Source: Symsagittifera roscoffensis (Eukaryota > Xenacoelomorpha > Acoela > Convolutidae). From it: a stretch of 64,000 bases of DNA. How positions within the stretch are numbered: the first letter of the stretch is position 1; each line of letters starts with the position of its first letter. This document shows positions 23,601 through 35,982 of this stretch, piece after piece. A program made the translations under genes and the position numbers. The stretch covers positions 12,778,530 through 12,842,529 of the forward strand of contig NC_087069.1 of the NCBI RefSeq assembly GCF_963678635.1, read 5' to 3'. The notes under the pieces are model-generated. The model saw only the letters and a program-made list of their open reading frames with translations. It made no database searches and had not been told where the DNA came from.

Positions 23601-24640
23601 CCGGCGCTCACTCAATTTAGATAAGATATCCAGCCTTTTTAAAATGTAGGCGGCATTTTAAACTGGCTCCGCAATCTTTGTAGGTTTCATTAGAGACAAC
23701 GTAACTGGCTTTTTAAGGTATCAGCGACATTTTAATCCGTGTCAGAAATCTTTCCACACTCGGTTGATACATGGTATCTGGCCTTTTTAGATTTTGGGCG
23801 GCGTTTTGATCCGGCTGAGAAATCTTTCCACACTCATTGAGACAAGGTATCTGGCCTTTTTAGATTTTAAGTAGCATTATAATCCGGCTCAGAAACTTTC
23901 CCACACTCAGTTGAGACAAGGTATCTGGTCTTTTTAGGATTAAGTGACAATTTAACAATGCTCAGAAATCTTTTAACACTCAGTTGAAACAAGATATTTG
24001 GTTTTTTGAGTTCTAGGCACCGTTTCAATTCGGTTCAGAAATCTTTCCACGCTAAGTTGAAACAAGGTTTCTGGATTTTTCAGGTTTAAGCGGGTGTTTT
24101 TAATCAGGCTCAGAAACCTATACATTCTCCATTGAGACAAGGTATCTGGCCTTTTTAATTTGAATTTTTTTTCACGGCTCATTATTCTTTCCACACTCAG
24201 TTGAGACAAGGTGTCTGGCCTTTTTTGGTTTTAGGCGGCGTTTTAATGCTGCTCAGAAATTTTCCCACACTCAGGTGACACAAGCTATCTTGCCTTTTTG
24301 AAAAGTAAATGGCGTTTGAGTTTGGTTCAGAAATGTTTTATACTTCAGTTGAGACACAATGGTTTTTTAGGTTGTTACAGGATAGTCGTTACGTGATTCT
24401 GTCGCGTACACAGAATCCTGGGGACGGAAAACCACTTTCTAAAAATCTGAAAGACAAGTATTTTTTTTTCAAAAATCACAATTTTTTTGATCGAAAAATA
24501 TTTCATAGACTATAAAGGGCCTTTCAATCTGGCTGTGTAATCTTTTTGATTTCAGTTGAGACAAGGTACGTGGCGTTTTTAAGATGTAAGTTGCACTTTT
24601 ATCTGGCTCAGAAGTCTTCGCACATTCAGTTAGACAAACA
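17695..24640. repeat. About 7-kb tandem array of ~73-bp monomers with higher-order structure
   Basis: A typical monomer reads GGCGGCGTTTTAATCCGGCT, CAGAAATCTTTCCACACTCA, GTTGAGACAAGGTATCTGGC, then CTTTTT and a few variable bases. Roughly 95 monomers, diverged from one another. A distinct non-monomer block (GTTACAGGATAATTG..., ending in a T/A run) recurs at about 19378, 20445, 21658, 23162 and 24374, giving higher-order periods of 1067, 1213, 1504 and 1212 bp. Both ends decay into degenerate monomers. The open frames inside are repeat-borne and carry stops in most monomers, so they are not called as genes. Confidence 0.9.
22246..22827. repeat. Recent 291-bp (four-monomer) duplication within the array
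   Basis: The block beginning CACACTCGGTTGATACATGG at about 22250 is repeated at about 22541 with the same order of variant monomers (TTTTGGGCGGCG, TTTTAAGTAGC, GGATTAAGTGACAATTTAAC, GAGTTCTAGGCACCG). This explains the 1504-bp higher-order unit compared with 1213 bp. Confidence 0.75.
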
Positions 24641-25872
24641 ATCTTATTGTTTCGAGTCTTGAAGAAATTGTCGGAATATATACACCTATAGTGTGCTTTT
24701 TTCTCAGATGAGCTCTTGCATTAGCATGATTTTGTGACAGGTCTGATGTAAAGTATCTGCAAAATATCAATACTCTGAGATGAAGTTTGAAAAAAAAATT
24801 TTCTCACTTATTTCATTGTACTACCAGGACAAACTCGGGATAAACTGCCGCATTTTCTATTTTTTACTCAAGGAAGAAATTTGCAGAAGTTAATAATTTT
24901 ACAAAGTTCAATTTTCTGATTACTTTCTAATCAAAGTTTATCAGAAAACTTAGATTATTTACCCTCAAGAGCAGTTGTAATTTTGTGGAAATTGCTTGGC
25001 ATAGAACCGTCTCCCTTTTTGAAATTGTTAAAATAACAGATAAAATGGGCTCGGGCTGTTTTTTTTCCTCCAGGCTTTTTTTGACTTTTCAATCTCACTT
25101 TTCGGCAGAACTTTACAACATTCATTTTACTTTGAACTTTTGATTGCAAAATTTAAAAAAAAATCACTTATGATCATATTTGCAAAGATATTGGGGCTTA
25201 GATAATTTTGACCAATTTGCAATAATTGACTCGCAAATTAAAGCAGCTTTTTACGCGTAAGTGGCGGATTAAATTGATTAAGTAACCATTCCAAGTAAAA
25301 CCGAGGCATGCTTTTAACTTTATTGTTCCGAACATTCCAATTTGGCGGTCGGAACTTTGTATTCCGGTGCTTCAGTCTTTTTTCCTGATCCAAAGCCATA
25401 CACCACAAATATTTGTCGGAAGAGATTGAGTGATATGTTAAATTAGAGCCCTCATAGTCTTTATTAGAACCCAATAAAAGTTCCAAGAAATCTCAAAAAA
25501 TCGCTGATAATTTGAAACAAAATATTTTGGAATGATTTTTTGGAGAGCGTACTCTCATACCAATTTGCACCAGAGATGGCTCCTAAGGTGCCTTTGGAAC
25601 AAGTCTAGCACTGATCGGCCAAAAATGGATGTGGAAAAATGTCCCAAAGAAAATCTGAGTTGAGCATCATATGGTTTTGAGAGTATCGTGTTTCTTAGAA
25701 AGAGGCGCCCGCCCACTCCCTCCTTTCTTAAAACTACTTTTGATTAGAAAACCTAAATAATGGAATTTCAAAGCTAGAGCAGTACACCCGCAGAAAAAAC
25801 TGTTTTTTTTCTTATTTTGATAAGGTTAAATAAGGAAAATTTCAGTAGTTTTTTTAAAGGTTAATTTCTGAT
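24641..25872. other. Gene-free spacer after the satellite
   Basis: No gene recognised. Around 25235-25275 a fragment ACGCGTAAGTGGCGGATTAA resembles the 543-bp repeat and the satellite monomer. The part 25545-25700 may be a decayed G-rich element. Confidence 0.4.
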
Positions 25873-26255
25873 CTAGGATTTATATAGAGGGGAGATTTTC
25901 AAAAAACTTTGAAAATTTTTATCGACTTTATTTTTAAATCGACCAAACTGATTTTCCAAGCTCTCACAAATCACTCTAAAGACCTGATTTTGACCAAAAT
26001 TACTGCGCGGCAGACAAATTTTTGAAAAACGGTCAAAAAGGCGTTTTAGACACTTTTTGGCAAATATTGACCAAAAAATCGGTTTTTTTTCGGCGCGCGC
26101 TACCCCCTTAAAATTAGTATTTATTGGCGCCAAAGGCGCCTCTAGAAAAAGTTTAGAGTCCGTCTGCCAAAAAATGGAGATCTCAAAGTAATACAAATTG
26201 GGGACCCTTTGGGTCGGCATGGGGTCGATTACCTGAAAAGAGGAGGGGGGAGGGG
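25873..26255 (-). mobile_element. G-rich 'GCGGATCTAG' element, single-unit copy
   Basis: Shares with 38611-39386 a GATCTAGGATTT start, TCGACTTT...TCGACC, GACCAAAAAATCG, the palindrome GGCGCCAAAGGCGCC (about 26128) and GACCCTTTGGGTCGGC near the right end. A 128-codon minus-strand frame spans it but is not kept in other copies. Strand is arbitrary. Confidence 0.65.
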
Positions 26256-27898
26256 GCAAACCTATAGCTCTAATCGTCTAATCGAGAACTTGTTGCTTTG
26301 ACTAACTTATTAGATATTTTTAGTGTACCTGATTCCCAGAGGGAAACCACATTCAGTTTTATGTACCTCCCATCCAAAAGAAAACAATAAAATGATTACT
26401 ATTATAAGTCAATCTACCTTACTAGCAATACCATATCCATTTCTAATACCTCCAATAATAGTATTGATTATTATAATACCTTCAAATTAGATTTCATTAA
26501 CCATTATTTCCTGTTTTGAAGTAATTTTAAAGCATTTTAGATTATCCCAGCTCTTAGATATCAGTTTAAGTCCAGCAAAACAATTGCACCAAATTTTTTG
26601 ATATTTTTTTTCACCTGTTTGCTTGAAAAGCTCAATAAAATAAATTGTTTGGCACAATTTATATTCAAAATTTTCACTTTTATTTTCAAAGATGAAAGAA
26701 ATAAAACTGACAAGCAAATGATGTGTTCAAAGAAAAACGATATTTTATACAGTTTTAGCCGCTATAAAAGAAACTTTGAAGCCGCCATAATTTTTTTCCG
26801 AAGAAATAACAAAAAAAAACAGTTAGAGTATTTAGACACTATTTGCATTATTAATTATTTCGCTAACCGTCCTGTTTTTTGCTGTTGTGTTGCAATATAC
26901 AACTTCATAGAGATACAGGTCAAGTTCAATATCAAAACTCATAAATTTTTCTTCAGATCAAATTAGTTCCGGATGTATTGGGAAAGCCAGCTTTTAGGCT
27001 GTAGCCTGATGGCTGTGTTATCTCTGTTTTCTAACTCATAGACCAGAAAAAATTTGTCTCCTACTGATTTCGGGATGTCCGACTGAATGGAGATATTTTT
27101 TTATAATTGAGAATTGGCTGAAAACAATCTTTAACGCGTGAAAAACACCTTTTTTTCCTTGAGCACATTTTGTTTTCTTTGGAGTTATGTTTTTAATTAG
27201 TCAAAGTATTACATTTTCTCAATTAGAAATAGTTTAAAATGTTTGTGCATATAGCAGAGATTATTCCATAAAGTTACAATAATAGAAGGGAATTAACAAA
27301 AGTACATCTTAAGATGATACTTGTGGTGAATCCTAATTAATAAATCTTTATCATGAACATTGTCAAAATCAAAGCTGAATAAAAAGAACGAAGAAAACAT
27401 TTTGATTTAAAAAACCCATCAGTAGTTTTTACCGTGAAGAATTTTTGATATTGGCGTCAGTCAACCGAATTTTTTGTTTTCAGTTTGACTTTGAACTTTA
27501 AGCCGTAACTTGAACTGAATTCGCAGTCAATCGTTTGAAGACACCGCTATAGGAGAAAAACTAAATTCGGATCAATGCCCCTTACTTTTTGTAAAAGTAA
27601 GATATAGTCGATCTAGTCAAAGTTAATTGTAAAACATCAAGTCCGCAGCGGATCAGAAGTATGTTTAATTTCAGCGCACTGATGAATTGTGACATAAACT
27701 GAGCGGATCTGACAAGAGGCTACTAACAAGCATAATTAAATTAAACCAAAACTGCAGACCTAATCAAAATGTATGCTTCGTTTTTTGAATTGGCCAGATT
27801 CAAGCGGTTATCACAAATTTCATCTTATTGCAGATTTGGTTTAACAAAAATAATCTGAAATAATCTGAACTAAATTTGTTGTTCTGTGAAACAGGGAT
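26256..27898. other. Gene-free AT-rich spacer
   Basis: Only short chance frames. Nothing recognised. Confidence 0.5.
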
Positions 27899-28268
27899 CC
27901 TCAGAGGGGGTCGAATTCTCGAGGGAAGCCCACCTCCCCCTAAAACTTCCCCTGGTTCTATTGTGTGTTTTTCCCTGCTGATAAGGTCACTCTCAGTCTA
28001 GTGGGGGGGGGGGGGGGTGGGAGCTTATATATTGGTAAAAAACTTCCCAGTAACGCTTGTTTTATTGTGAAGCTATGGTATCTGAAAAAAACCTTGTTTC
28101 TCTAATTCAGGGACCCTTTGGTTGGTGAGGGGGTCGAACTCTTGAGGAAATCGCGTCCTCCCTAAAAACGTCCCTGGGTTCTATTGGATTTTCTCCCTGC
28201 TGCAAAAAGTCACTCCTTGTCACCGGGCGGTGAGCTTAGCGGTGAGCATGGAACTCCGGTGCGGGGAG
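27899..28268. repeat. Two-copy G-rich repeat with G15 run and a foldback-element end
   Basis: Two related copies about 220 bp apart (27899-28020, 28118-28230) share GGGGGTCGAA, TCTCGAGG/TCTTGAGG, CCTCCC, TTCTATTG and CCCTGCTG. The first carries G15 at 28003-28017. At 28247-28268 CATGGAACTCCGGTGCGGGG matches the terminal sequence of the foldback element at 46757-47914, a solo end. Confidence 0.6.
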
Positions 28269-30777
28269 TAATCTAGAATTGGCAAAATTGAGTAATCCAA
28301 ATGGTTTCGTTTTCACCAATTCAACGTTGATTTATGACCAGTTTTGTTTATCTAGTTCCCAGAGTATTCAGCTCTAAGATCTGGAAAATTATCCAAAAAG
28401 TCTGTGTTTTCTCCCCGGAACATTCGGCTTGTCGGAATATTCGGAACATTTAGAACGTTCACTCTATGAGTTTTTGGACAGTCGGAGTGTAATTCTGATA
28501 CATTTTTTTCAGTTTTGTTTTTTTTCACCTTCGTTTTCATATGTTGAAATAAGCAGCGCTTTAATCATCTATTTGAATTAATTTTCAAAGCTCTTAAGCT
28601 TTTCAAAGTGAAGCACTGATGAAACATTATTTCAATTTGAAATATGAGTATCATTTTTTCAGACTTTTTGAAAATTACTTCTGAAACTGCTGGTCATTAT
28701 ATCAAAACTGTCTGGAGAAAAATTCACCTCGATCATAAATACTCTCTCTTTCTTCGAAAATTGGAACAAAAAAGCTTTCGGATTTCAGGCGATATGGCTG
28801 AAAAAATTTCAAACGTTCCTCTGACTTTTTCATGGAAGCTCTGACTTTTCATTTAGTCAGTTCTAGTCAAAGTGCATTTCATACTGATGGGTTAACTTAT
28901 TTGAATTGTTTGTTGCTTTTCGCGTCACTGAATTGTGATTTTTGCATCGATACAAAGAGAAATTCAAATAATTCAGACCTTTTTTAAGAACAGACAGTTA
29001 CATTGTAGAACAATTTTGTTGATCATCTGTTTTTGTACCTGTATTCAAGCTATTCTTACTACTGTGATTTGATTGATAATAAAAACACTTTGAAAAAAGA
29101 ATTTTTTAGAGCGAAGTGCTTTGAATTGCAAATCTTTTAAAATTTTGTACGGCGAACAGCTGAAAAGCTTAATTTTTCCTCTATGATGAAAACTCACAAA
29201 TTATTAAAACGAGCTAAAATTACTTGGTTTTCTAGGACGTTTTTTTTGCCGAAAGTTAATATGAAACTTCGGGAAAATTTGAGAAAAACTACAAGAAACG
29301 GTAATTTTCTGCAAAACCCAGTCAGTCTCGAATCATTTAGAGAATAAATTGAAGATGCAAAAAGGTAAAGGTGTCAAACGGTAAAACTTCTAAATCAACT
29401 TTAAATTTTAGTTTGAAATATTCCTACAGAAACTGAATAATTTAAAAAAATTGATGGCTTTAAGCTGTTTTTGACTGTGAGGGTTGCATGGATTCCCCAA
29501 TAATTGAATTTAATCGTTGATTTTTACCAAGATTTACACTATCATTAGACAAGTATTATGAGTCTAAGCCTTTCGATAAAATTTTAACCAAATTAAAAGT
29601 TAAAAGTAGAAAAACTGAAAATTTCAAAGAAAAATTATCAAAACTGCGATTCAAAATCAAAATTTGCTACTTTTTTTGATTTTTGGCCAACAAACATAAA
29701 TCCTGGAGATAGGGAAGGGAGTGGCGGTGAACAAAGGGATGAAACAGCTGTACAAAAAAAATCAAAGTAAAATTGAAATTTAATTCGCTTCTTTGATTTA
29801 TGGAAAAAAATTTGTTGTTCGAGAAAATCAATTAAAAGGGATTAAAAAACCATTAGGTGGTCTAATTTTTCCACGATAGTCGATCATGTAGATAAAAGTT
29901 TAGACAACAAAAAACCATCATATTCATTTTTTGTTCATGAAACTTCGGTGAGGTGTCGCTCTGTAGTTCTAATTGAAAAGATTTCAATCAAATTTTACGG
30001 TTTTATCCCGCTAGCCAGACCAGGGTTAATGTCTTCTATCTTCGAGAACTAACATGTAAACTTCAAGCATTGACTATGAAAAATTAACAGTTTCACGATT
30101 TCGTTTAGCAGCGGTTTTACCATTTTAAAACTGTCGTCAAAAAATTACATGAACAAAGAAAATTTACCAATTTCTTTTTAAGTCTTAAAGTTTTTGATTC
30201 AAAGCACAGTAAACATTTTTAAAAACAGAAATGTTTGAAGTAACGAGAAAAGATTTCATTCTCGAATACAATTTGAAGTGGGATTAAATATCAGCCGCTT
30301 GTGATCAAAAGTAAAAAAAATCTAAAGTCCTTGAGTTTCATGTTTTGCCTGAAAATAAATTTAATAATTTTTGTCTCTGTTTCGTTTCAATCAGATCCAT
30401 ATGTGATGCGCACTGGAGCTTTTTTTTCTGATTTACCAGAAAATTGTTATTGTCTGCTTTTTACAGTAATTTCAGGTACAAATACGATATTCGTTATGTC
30501 CTATTTGAATCATTCAACCCCATAAAAGAAGTGGGCGAAACATTAAAAAAAAAATTTAAACCTAAAAATGTACAACACTTTCTAATTTTTTTTCAGCAAT
30601 TATATCTTTGTGGACTTGCACATCAACTGACTGCTCTTGTCTGATTAAATGCAATTCGGTCAATTTTACTTACTAAAATGTTTTTGTACCTTTTTTGAAG
30701 GAGCGATGTAATGTTTATGCTTGGTGTAGGTCTTATATCAAACGAAATTCGTATTTAATGTGCTATTTTTGAAATGG
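28269..30777. other. Gene-free AT-rich spacer
   Basis: Chance frames up to 74 codons with no family features. Nothing recognised. Confidence 0.5.
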
Positions 30778-31262
30778 TTCCACTGAAAGGTATTAACGTC
30801 ATGAGCTCAAAATGGGGTGAAGAATCTCAAACCGGCTAATTCGTGACAATTAACACGCAATTTTTTTTGAGCTATTAATAGGTAAGCGGAGATTAAATCC
30901 GGCTCAAAATTTGCTTCAGGTTCCACTGAAAGGTATTAACGTCATGAGCTCAAAATGGGGTAAAGAATCTCAAACCGGCTAATTCGTGACAATTAACACG
31001 CAATTTTTTTGAGCTTTTAAACTTTGATACCCGAAGTGTCCCAAAGTGGCCAAAATGGCAATCTTTAAACCCTCATAACTTTACGTAAAATGATCACAGG
31101 TAAAATATCTTTTCAAATTTGAGCGTATGACAACGATACCTTTCGAATGATTTTTAAAAATTCCGTCAAAAAAGGCTAGTTCAGAAGTCGAAATTTGTCT
31201 GAAGAAAAAAAACCCACCCCGAGCACAAATATTCCGTTGCTTTCGTATCGAAAGTCGGAACA
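30778..31262. mobile_element. 543-bp repeat, rearranged copy 3 with inverted and duplicated left half
   Basis: The right part (31030-31262) is + strand and ends in the intact CGAAAGTCGGAACAA palindrome. The left part is in the opposite orientation (GTGACAATTAACACGC, then GCGGAGATTAAATCCGGCTC). A 97-bp stretch starting TTCCACTGAAAGG (about 30778) is repeated about 142 bp later (about 30920). Confidence 0.7.
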
Positions 31263-32929
31263 AAAAATCAAAAACTATTCTCTAGACATAAGGTGCTTTT
31301 CCCTGATGGGAGAATTCTTGTTTCTCTTTCTAAAAATAAATTCGTTTTCACTGAAAGATACACAACTACACACTGACAAACTTCATTGTTTATCGATCAT
31401 TTGATTTGCTGAATCCAATGCTTTGTTTTTTGTCTTCTTCTTAATAGGACGTTGAGGAATAATTAAGGCCGCTTGGCTTTAAGGCTTCTTCTCAAATTAA
31501 TCTGCGGTCAGCAAACTAGTTCGTGACTATTTTCACGAAGAATGTGATTTGCCATAATTAACTAACTGTACGCGTTTTGTTTCCCCATTTCTGTGCACAG
31601 CACGTAATTAAGAAAAAAAACAATACAGCTCAAAAATCAACCCAAATTAAAGTTTATTGCCGCAAGCTATTTTCTCTATACTGCATTAAGAATCAAGCTT
31701 GAAATTTGTCACGAGTTGGGAAAATTCAAAGACTAAAAGTACAAAATCATAGAAAAACTCATACTCTTGAAAATTGGTTACATGAAAATTGATTCATGGA
31801 GCTGAAACCCTTGTTTCAAAACAAGTCTGAAATAATTAATTTTTAATTTGATTATTTTGTTTTTTTTTCTCGCCTATATCTACCGAAAGCGATGATTTTT
31901 GTTCTTTGGTGTAGTTCCATTCGAAACAAAAATCAAAAAGTAAGAAAAATCAGTACCGCCCTTTCCATTAAAAATTAAGATTGTCACATCAACTATGGTT
32001 TCAAGTTTTTCAAGCTCTGTGATTTAAATCGATTGTTGGTAAACATAATTTCAAAAGAAGGCGGTTCAATTGTAAAATAGATTTTCTCTTCAGTTGTTTT
32101 GATTCAATGGTCCGTTTTTGCAAAAAAACTCTCTTTGATGCGAACATAATTGTAAAAATAGGTCAATATCGGTATTTGATTGAATTCACAACAATCTAGT
32201 TTTCAATTGAAGTTAAATTTTTGCCTTTGAGTAAATTCACACTTATAATGTTTTTCTACTTTTATCATTGCCGTTTTAATTTTATCTATATCAGCCTAGG
32301 AAAAATCTGTATCTATCCAAGTCTGCGTCTTCAGACTTTATTTGTCAATTTGGAGGCCGTTTAATTCCGGCTGTTCCAAAGCAATTGATCAAAGATTTTC
32401 CTGGGGTATTTGAAGGTGGATACGCACTAGAAGAGAACGAGGATTATGATGCTGCATGATTAAATAGAACCAGCTTAAAAGTACCTTGAGGCATTTTGAA
32501 AATGGTGAAAATGGTCGAGCTGCTTGCTTTTTGTTGTTCAAGGATTTCAACTTTTTTTCAAACTAAAGGTTGAATCATTTTCTTCACTTTAAAAATTGAT
32601 GCAGTTTTAACTGATTAAAACTTACTTCAGCTATTCTATCCCATTAGAGTGATATTGTAGGCTATATAAAATTGCCTTAGGATTATTAGCATCAGTAGAG
32701 CCACCCTGGTCAGTTCAGATCCTTTCGAGATCTTTGCTCATGAACAAATATGAGACTTTTAGTGATTTCTGCCAAATTTATATATTAAAAAAAATTTTAA
32801 AATATTATTTGTGAAAAAGTTGAACATAATAATCAGATCACAATGACTGAAGTATAAAAATCAAGTAAAGGGAACATATTAGAAAGAAAAATGAAAAAAA
32901 AAGTTTTTTTTTTCATTCTTAAAGCAATT
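31263..32929. other. Gene-free AT-rich spacer
   Basis: Nothing recognised beyond chance frames. GGAGGCCGTTTAATTCCGGCT at about 32352 resembles part of a satellite monomer. Confidence 0.45.
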
Positions 32930-33100
32930 TTGTTCTGTTTTTGCAAAAAGTAATTGGATTAATTTGAAAACGAAAAAAAGAGGTTTCAAAAGCCAAAAGG
33001 ATAGCCGGTTACTGTGCAAGTAGCACAGAATGTTGCGACCATAATCAAAAAAATTTCGTTTTTGTTCGGCGTGGTGTGATAAAAAGAACTGAGTAAAAAA
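32930..33100 (-). repeat. Dispersed repeat, inverse copy of 15746-15910
   Basis: Read on the minus strand it shows ACTCAGTTCTTTTTATCA, CACACCAC, CTGTGCTACTTGCAC and AACCGGC in the same order as 15746-15910. Both copies lie in an open frame that gives TQFFLS then LCYLHxNR in the same register, which could be a relic of coding sequence or coincidence. Confidence 0.55.
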
Positions 33101-33116
33101 AAGTAAACACTCCATA

Positions 33117-33301
33117 CCCCAAATCACCCCAATCCCTCCCCCACGAGTTGAGCAATAAAAATTTGCGGGAATGCAAAAAAGCGCGTTCCATTCTGGACGA
33201 CAGAGGGACCTCAACGTGAACCCCACCACTTTCTACCAACAACTTCACCCCAAACATTTTATTTTATTGTTTTCTTTTACCACAATCGGCATTGGCCCAC
33301 C
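33117..33301. repeat. 185-bp repeat, copy 1
   Basis: Nearly identical to 34539-34723, direct orientation, 1422 bp apart. Starts CCCCAAATCACCCC, ends GGCATTGGCCCACC. It includes GGACGACAGAGGGACCTCAA. The sequence after it (33302-33370) does not continue into copy 2. Confidence 0.9.
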
Positions 33302-34538
33302 ACAGACCCACTACCTCTCCCACTCCCCCCTAACGTTCACGTGTGGGGTAGAGGGTTTGGTTTTCAAGAAGGTTCACTCAACGTAAACACAAGTAATTAC
33401 CCATGTAAAACTAAAATTTTACATTCTTGAAATAAGAGGAAAAATCAAAAACTCAACCCGGTTTTTCTCGCCTTTTTTTTTAATGTGGTTAATATTACGA
33501 CTCTAAGGGCTTGAATATGATACATCACTCAACCCAATCCGATTATCATTTAAGGTACCTGATTTTGGGTGGAAGGAATGAAATCTAAAACAGAGCCCAA
33601 CTCAAATTTCTTCACCATTTTTGAAAAGAAAGCGGAAAAAGATCGAACTAAATAAAAACCGTCTAGATGGAAAATTTTTGAAATTATCCGTCAAGTTTTT
33701 GGTTTTTGCTAAACGCTTTTTCTGATGTGATTATTTCTCAATGCAACATTCTGACGGATATGTATTTTCGAGTAAATTTTTTTGAGTCCATCTAAAAATT
33801 TTAAAGAACGTCTCCTTTTTATATGCTTTTTTTTCAAAAAAATTATACAGGTATAAGGATCACTCTCTGTTCTAAATCTTTGGGTACATCGGTGAGTTTT
33901 TGATCCTTGATCAACCAAAAAAAACGTTGTGTTTTGATAATATTGATGTTTTATTGATTCATCAAAAAATATCTTTAATGATATCAAAACGACTAAATTG
34001 ATTAAAAAATAGAATTGCACGTAAATCTAAATACAAATTCGTTTTCTGAGAAAAGAGGAAAAACTGTGAAAAAAGGTAAATTTATTTTCTCCGCCCGCTT
34101 AAAATTAACGGCACTGAGCGCCCTTGGATTTTCATTAATTATAATGGATATGGGAGAAAAAATATTCCCTTATAATGCATCGCACATGTAAAAATCAGAT
34201 TATCTAATTGATTCAATGGTCATTATAATTGATTATTTTTGAGGAAAATTCCATTATAATCCATTATTATAGAATACATTTCCTTATTTTTGGCCGAAAA
34301 ATCGATTAAATTTATGACAATTTTCCATTACAATTGATTAATTTAAAAAAAAACTAATTTCGAATATTTTTCCATTATAATTGATTACAATCCCTTTCTT
34401 TATAGATCTAAAATTAGTTAATTGTGCAAAAAGTTTGATTTAAATTTTTCAAAAAATTTTGCTCTATGACTCAATAAAAAATTCGACTCAATAAGAAAAC
34501 AAGTCCAAAATTATTCCTTCAGTTCCCCCAATGCGCGA
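33302..34538. other. Spacer with a decayed ATTATAATC-rich segment
   Basis: From 34130 to 34400 there are repeated TCCATTATAATTGATTA-type motifs, the same composition as the arms of the foldback element at 46757-47914, so this may be a decayed arm. No gene recognised. Confidence 0.45.
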
Positions 34539-34723
34539 CCCCAAATCACCCCAACCCCTCTCCCACGAGTTGAGCAATAAAAATTTGCGGGAATGCAATA
34601 AAACTCGTTCCATTCTGGACGACAGAGGGACCTCAACGTGAACCCCACCACTTTCTACCAACCACTTCACCCCAAACATTTTATTTTATTGTTTTCTTTT
34701 ACCACAATCGGCATTGGCCCACC
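34539..34723. repeat. 185-bp repeat, copy 2
   Basis: Differs from 33117-33301 by a handful of substitutions. The minus-strand frame beginning MFGVK is open in both copies (LVESGGVHVEVPLSSRMER shared), but this follows from near identity and is not evidence of a gene. Confidence 0.9.
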
Positions 34724-35099
34724 CTTTTTTAAGAAGATTGAACCCCTTCCCCCACCCTTCCCGTGAACGTAGTGGGTGGTGCTGGGCGAATAACGATTAA
34801 AAAGAGACAATGCAATTAAACGTGCCATAGACAAACTGCCATAAAATGAAACAACAGAAAAAAATAGAATGACTTACATCGACAAAAAGAAAACACTTGA
34901 ATGACATAAATTTAAGTTGGATTACAATTGACTCTTGTCGAACTTAAATTGATACTGATTAAAACAGGATGATATAATCCATTTTGATCCACGCGTACTC
35001 GGTGTGGGTACATGACTGTTGCGTGGTGATACCAAACTGATTTTATTTTTGGCGTTGGGTATTGTTTTCAGAAATTACCAATACCGCTCGAATCATGAA
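34724..35099. other. Short spacer
   Basis: Starts with a C-rich stretch (34740-34765). No feature recognised otherwise. Confidence 0.4.
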
Positions 35100-35478
35100 T
35101 AAATTTTTGTAACTCATTGCTTTGCATACATGGCTAGTTATACGACAAAAAAAATTTTTATACGCAAAACATATTGTTGCCCTGAGCTTAAATTTGAAAA
35201 AAAACTTTTTACCTGTGATCGTTTTTTGTAAAGTTATGGGGGGGGGGGGGGGGGTTAAAAACTGCAATTTTGGCCAATTTGTGACAATTAACGCGCGATA
35301 TATTTCGCGCTATTAACGCGTAATCGGAGAGTTAATCCGTCTTAAAAATCGTTCCAAATTGGTTGAAGGAAGCTTATTTGCCATAATCGATTCGTTACAA
35401 GGAGAATATTATTGTTACTCCATAGACCTTAATAGGCAGTCAGAAAATTCAAGGCTCCTCCTTGATACGAGCAGTCAT
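35100..35478 (-). mobile_element. 543-bp repeat, copy 4, truncated, with G17
   Basis: Minus-strand copy. Read on + it shows CCTGTGATCG, TTTGTAAAGTTATG, GTGACAATTAACGCGCGATA, TTCGCGCTATTAACGCGTAA and ends GATACGAGCAGTCATG. The family's distal (AGTCGGAACAA) end is missing. A G17 run at 35238-35254 replaces the 3-5 G found at this place in other copies. Confidence 0.75.
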
Positions 35479-35982
35479 GATTTCATTAAGAAACGAAACC
35501 GAACCATGTTTCTATCCCCACAAGCATTTCTTTAAAAAAAATTAAATCTAATGGACTGTATCGGCTGTGAAGGTGTGAGCGTGTGAGGGTGGGGTTTTAC
35601 TTCAACCCGTGGGGATGTAGGTCTGATCGAATTGTTTGGTCGTTACGTTCACTAACCAATCCAATCATGGTCTAAAAGGAAGCTAAACATAAGATGGGGG
35701 ACAAGGACGGAAGTAAATTGGATATGGGAGCGAATTTGAGAATTTTAAAAATTGTATAAGAACAAAGCAATAAGAAAAAAGTTGGAAACCTATAAATAAG
35801 TCTCATTTTTGAAATTTTTTTACAAAACACGCGTTAAGCCGAAAGCAAATGTCAGTTTGTGAAAATGTTACTCACTGTTTGAAAGATAGTGAGGAAAAGA
35901 AAAATTTCTTCATCCATTATATTCAATTATGATCGATTAAAATAGATAAATGTTATTGATTCGGCAAAAAATATGATTATCG
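35479..35982. other. Spacer before the LINE relic
   Basis: No feature recognised. GATCGATTAAAATAGATAAA near 35930 again resembles the ATTA-rich foldback arms. Confidence 0.4.

Noticed and set aside
17695-24640. CRISPR-like array of repeats
   Set aside because: Monomers are directly adjacent and diverged, with no unique spacers of constant length, and the setting is eukaryotic.
25873-26259. 128-codon minus-strand ORF
   Set aside because: It spans a dispersed G-rich element and is not preserved in the copies at 38.6 or 55.9 kb.
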